A stretch of DNA of 16,714 nt from an uncultured Peptoniphilus sp. (GTDB lineage Bacteria > Bacillota > Clostridia > Tissierellales > Peptoniphilaceae): the NCBI GenBank assembly GCA_946999425.1, contig CAMQDG010000032.1, positions 1 through 16,714 on the forward strand, given 5' to 3'. Made by a program: the position numbers and the translations under genes. A model generated the notes under the pieces. The model had not been told where the DNA came from and made no database searches. It saw nothing but the letters and a program-made list of their open reading frames with translations. Below, one piece after another: positions 15,602 through 16,714 of this stretch (positions within the stretch are counted from its first letter, which is position 1; each line of letters starts with the position of its first letter).

Positions 15602-16438
15602 TTCCTTATCGTCATATAAGACAATAGATTTTTTACCCTTATTTGCATTTTCAGTAAATTCAGCATCTATCTTTTTATTGTTTTCTTCATTTTCAATAGG
15701 CTTACATTGACCAGAATTATCATCATTCCATGATAAGTAGTAAGTGGTATCTTTAGTTATCTGTGGATTTTTTCCTTTAACTGTAAATGAATGTCCAAAA
15801 AAAGATGAAGTATAATCATCAAATCTTATTTCACCACTTTTAGCTGAAGTTAACCAATTATCAGCACTTTTTACTTTATAACAATCTTTTTTTGCATCTT
15901 TATCCGGTTTTAAATTGTTATGGTCAAGTCCATTTAGTAAATCAAATAACTTATCATTATATTTTGCTCTTTTATTTAATACTGCAACATCCCCACCATT
16001 TTTATCTTTTTCTATAGTAAAGACATCTGTTTTAGTTTTAAAGATTGAATTTTCACTAAAAGCTCCGCCATTTGCTGAAAAAGAAACTTTATATTCATCA
16101 TCAATATATTTTGCGTATAAATCTATTTGACTTTGTCCTTCAGCAAAGTCTATTTTTTCTTTTGCCTTATAAACTTTTCCGCTTCCATTAAGAGCTGTTG
16201 TCCAGCCTATAAATTTTTTACCTTCTACTTTAAAGTCAGCTTTTTCTTTTAAGATATCATCAAAAGATAAAACTTCTATATTTTTTACATCTTTACCTAC
16301 TGAAGATATATAGTCTTTTCCAGCTCCATTATGATAAATCGCTGTTTTTCTTTCCCATTTTGCGTAAACTTCTGTGTCAGTTGTTAGTTTTTCATTCCAA
16401 TCAAATGCTTTTTCTTCCCCAGAAGCTGTCTTGTAAAA

Positions 16439-16441
16439 CTA
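16439..16441 (-). other. Premature amber codon in the surface-protein gene
   Basis: The coding strand reads ...KFLG-TAG-FYKTASGEE... The InlB-type repeat normally has tryptophan after FxG (compare KKFIGW in the next repeat of the same protein). A single G-to-A change on the coding strand (TGG to TAG) explains it. The frame is open on both sides. Confidence 0.85.
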
Positions 16442-16714
16442 ACCTAAAAATTTAACGCCATTTTTATCTATTGGATTTTCGGGTTTTACATTCCCTACAA
16501 CATCATCAAGTTTATAACCTCTTATTGTCTTAAATTCTTTATCTTTATTAGTATTATCAGAAAAACTTGCATCATTATTATTTAATTTAAAAGTTACTTT
16601 AGCTCCTGGTACAAAAACGTGTTTTTTATTATCCTTTGATGGATTAACTACCGGATAAATATATTCTTGACCATTTTTATTTATTGGTTTTAATTCATTT
16701 ATATTACTGTCTTT

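Larger units (their letters stand above)
13013..16714 (-). pseudogene. Large SLH-anchored surface protein with InlB-type repeats; in-frame amber; 5' end off window
   Basis: My reading keeps one frame open from the window edge (16714) to the TAA at 13013, about 1,233 codons, apart from a TAG at 16439-16441. In protein order there are Listeria/Bacteroides (InlB B) repeats down to about 15730 (one ending DTEVYAKW, another with KKFIGW), three copies of an unrecognised repeat of about 205 residues (15601 to 13913), a proline-rich linker (NPRPNPGSPYDF, near 13760) and an SLH anchor (about 13735-13090). The SLH part has GYPDKTFGPNKPMTRAE, GYPDGTFKANAPITRAE and GYPDGTFKPEKNITRAE units plus a final half unit (DSHWAYGPVVEA). 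SLH domains bind secondary cell-wall polymer, so the intact protein would sit on the cell surface, perhaps as an adhesin. Because of the TAG it is called a pseudogene. If the TAG is an error or is read through, the gene is intact. The frame contains no ATG, GTG or TTG between the TAG and 14710, so a separate downstream gene is not credible. Confidence 0.8.

Noticed and set aside
14733..16130. Plus-strand frames opposite the surface-protein gene (14733-14972 and 15915-16130)
   Set aside because: The minus-strand frame here encodes recognisable repeats. The plus-strand frames lack ribosome binding sites and family features.
16439..16441. Pyrrolysine or other recoding of TAG
   Set aside because: The position is a tryptophan in the repeat consensus, no recoding signal is visible, and every other gene ending in the window uses TAA or TGA, so nothing positively supports recoding. 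A nonsense mutation or sequencing error is simpler.
1..16714. CRISPR arrays, phage genes, toxin-antitoxin or defence genes
   Set aside because: No regularly spaced identical short repeats and no such gene families were seen. The only tandem repetition is within the surface-protein gene.

Overview
This 16.7 kb window looks like chromosomal DNA from a low-GC anaerobic Firmicute. The evidence is the very AT-rich intergenic DNA, strong GGAGG-type ribosome binding sites, a class III (oxygen-sensitive) ribonucleotide reductase, the long clostridial form of pyruvate kinase, and a large SLH-anchored surface protein with Listeria/Bacteroides-type (InlB B) repeats. The surface protein architecture suggests the Tissierellia/Peptoniphilaceae group of anaerobic cocci. 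That is an inference, since no taxonomic marker gene is complete here.

Layout. Bases 1-142 hold two tRNA genes on the minus strand, one cut by the window edge and one tRNA-Ser(GCU), behind a near-consensus promoter. Pyruvate kinase (minus strand, 330-2084) lies back to back with the nrdD-nrdG operon (plus strand, 2254-4892). The nrd promoter carries symmetric NrdR-box-like sites. A bidirectional terminator separates nrdG from a minus-strand pair, queH-capA, whose genes overlap by four bases. Next is a tightly overlapping minus-strand operon read as small conserved protein, M24 aminopeptidase, cardiolipin synthase (9753 down to 6802). It is transcribed divergently from a large M16C presequence-protease-like zinc peptidase (9804-12686). 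The two divergent promoters appear to share one overlapping pair of extended -10 boxes.

The 326 bases from 12687 to 13012 contain no intact gene. They hold a hairpin terminator that coincides with what looks like the left end of an IS3-family element, a 34-codon remnant of its first transposase frame, and the terminator of the next gene. Nothing was recognised in 12928-13012. The window ends inside a large minus-strand surface-protein gene (13013 to beyond 16714). Read upstream to downstream it has InlB-type repeats, three copies of an unrecognised repeat of about 205 residues, and an SLH anchor. Its frame is open over the whole visible length except for one amber codon at 16439-16441, exactly where the repeat consensus has tryptophan.

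Functionally this is a housekeeping neighbourhood (glycolysis, anaerobic dNTP supply, tRNA modification, membrane lipid synthesis, peptide turnover) bordered by an accessory surface gene and a scrap of a mobile element. No new multi-gene system was identified. The most notable signals are the isolated nonsense codon, the unnamed surface repeat, the nrd operator geometry and the shared divergent promoter.
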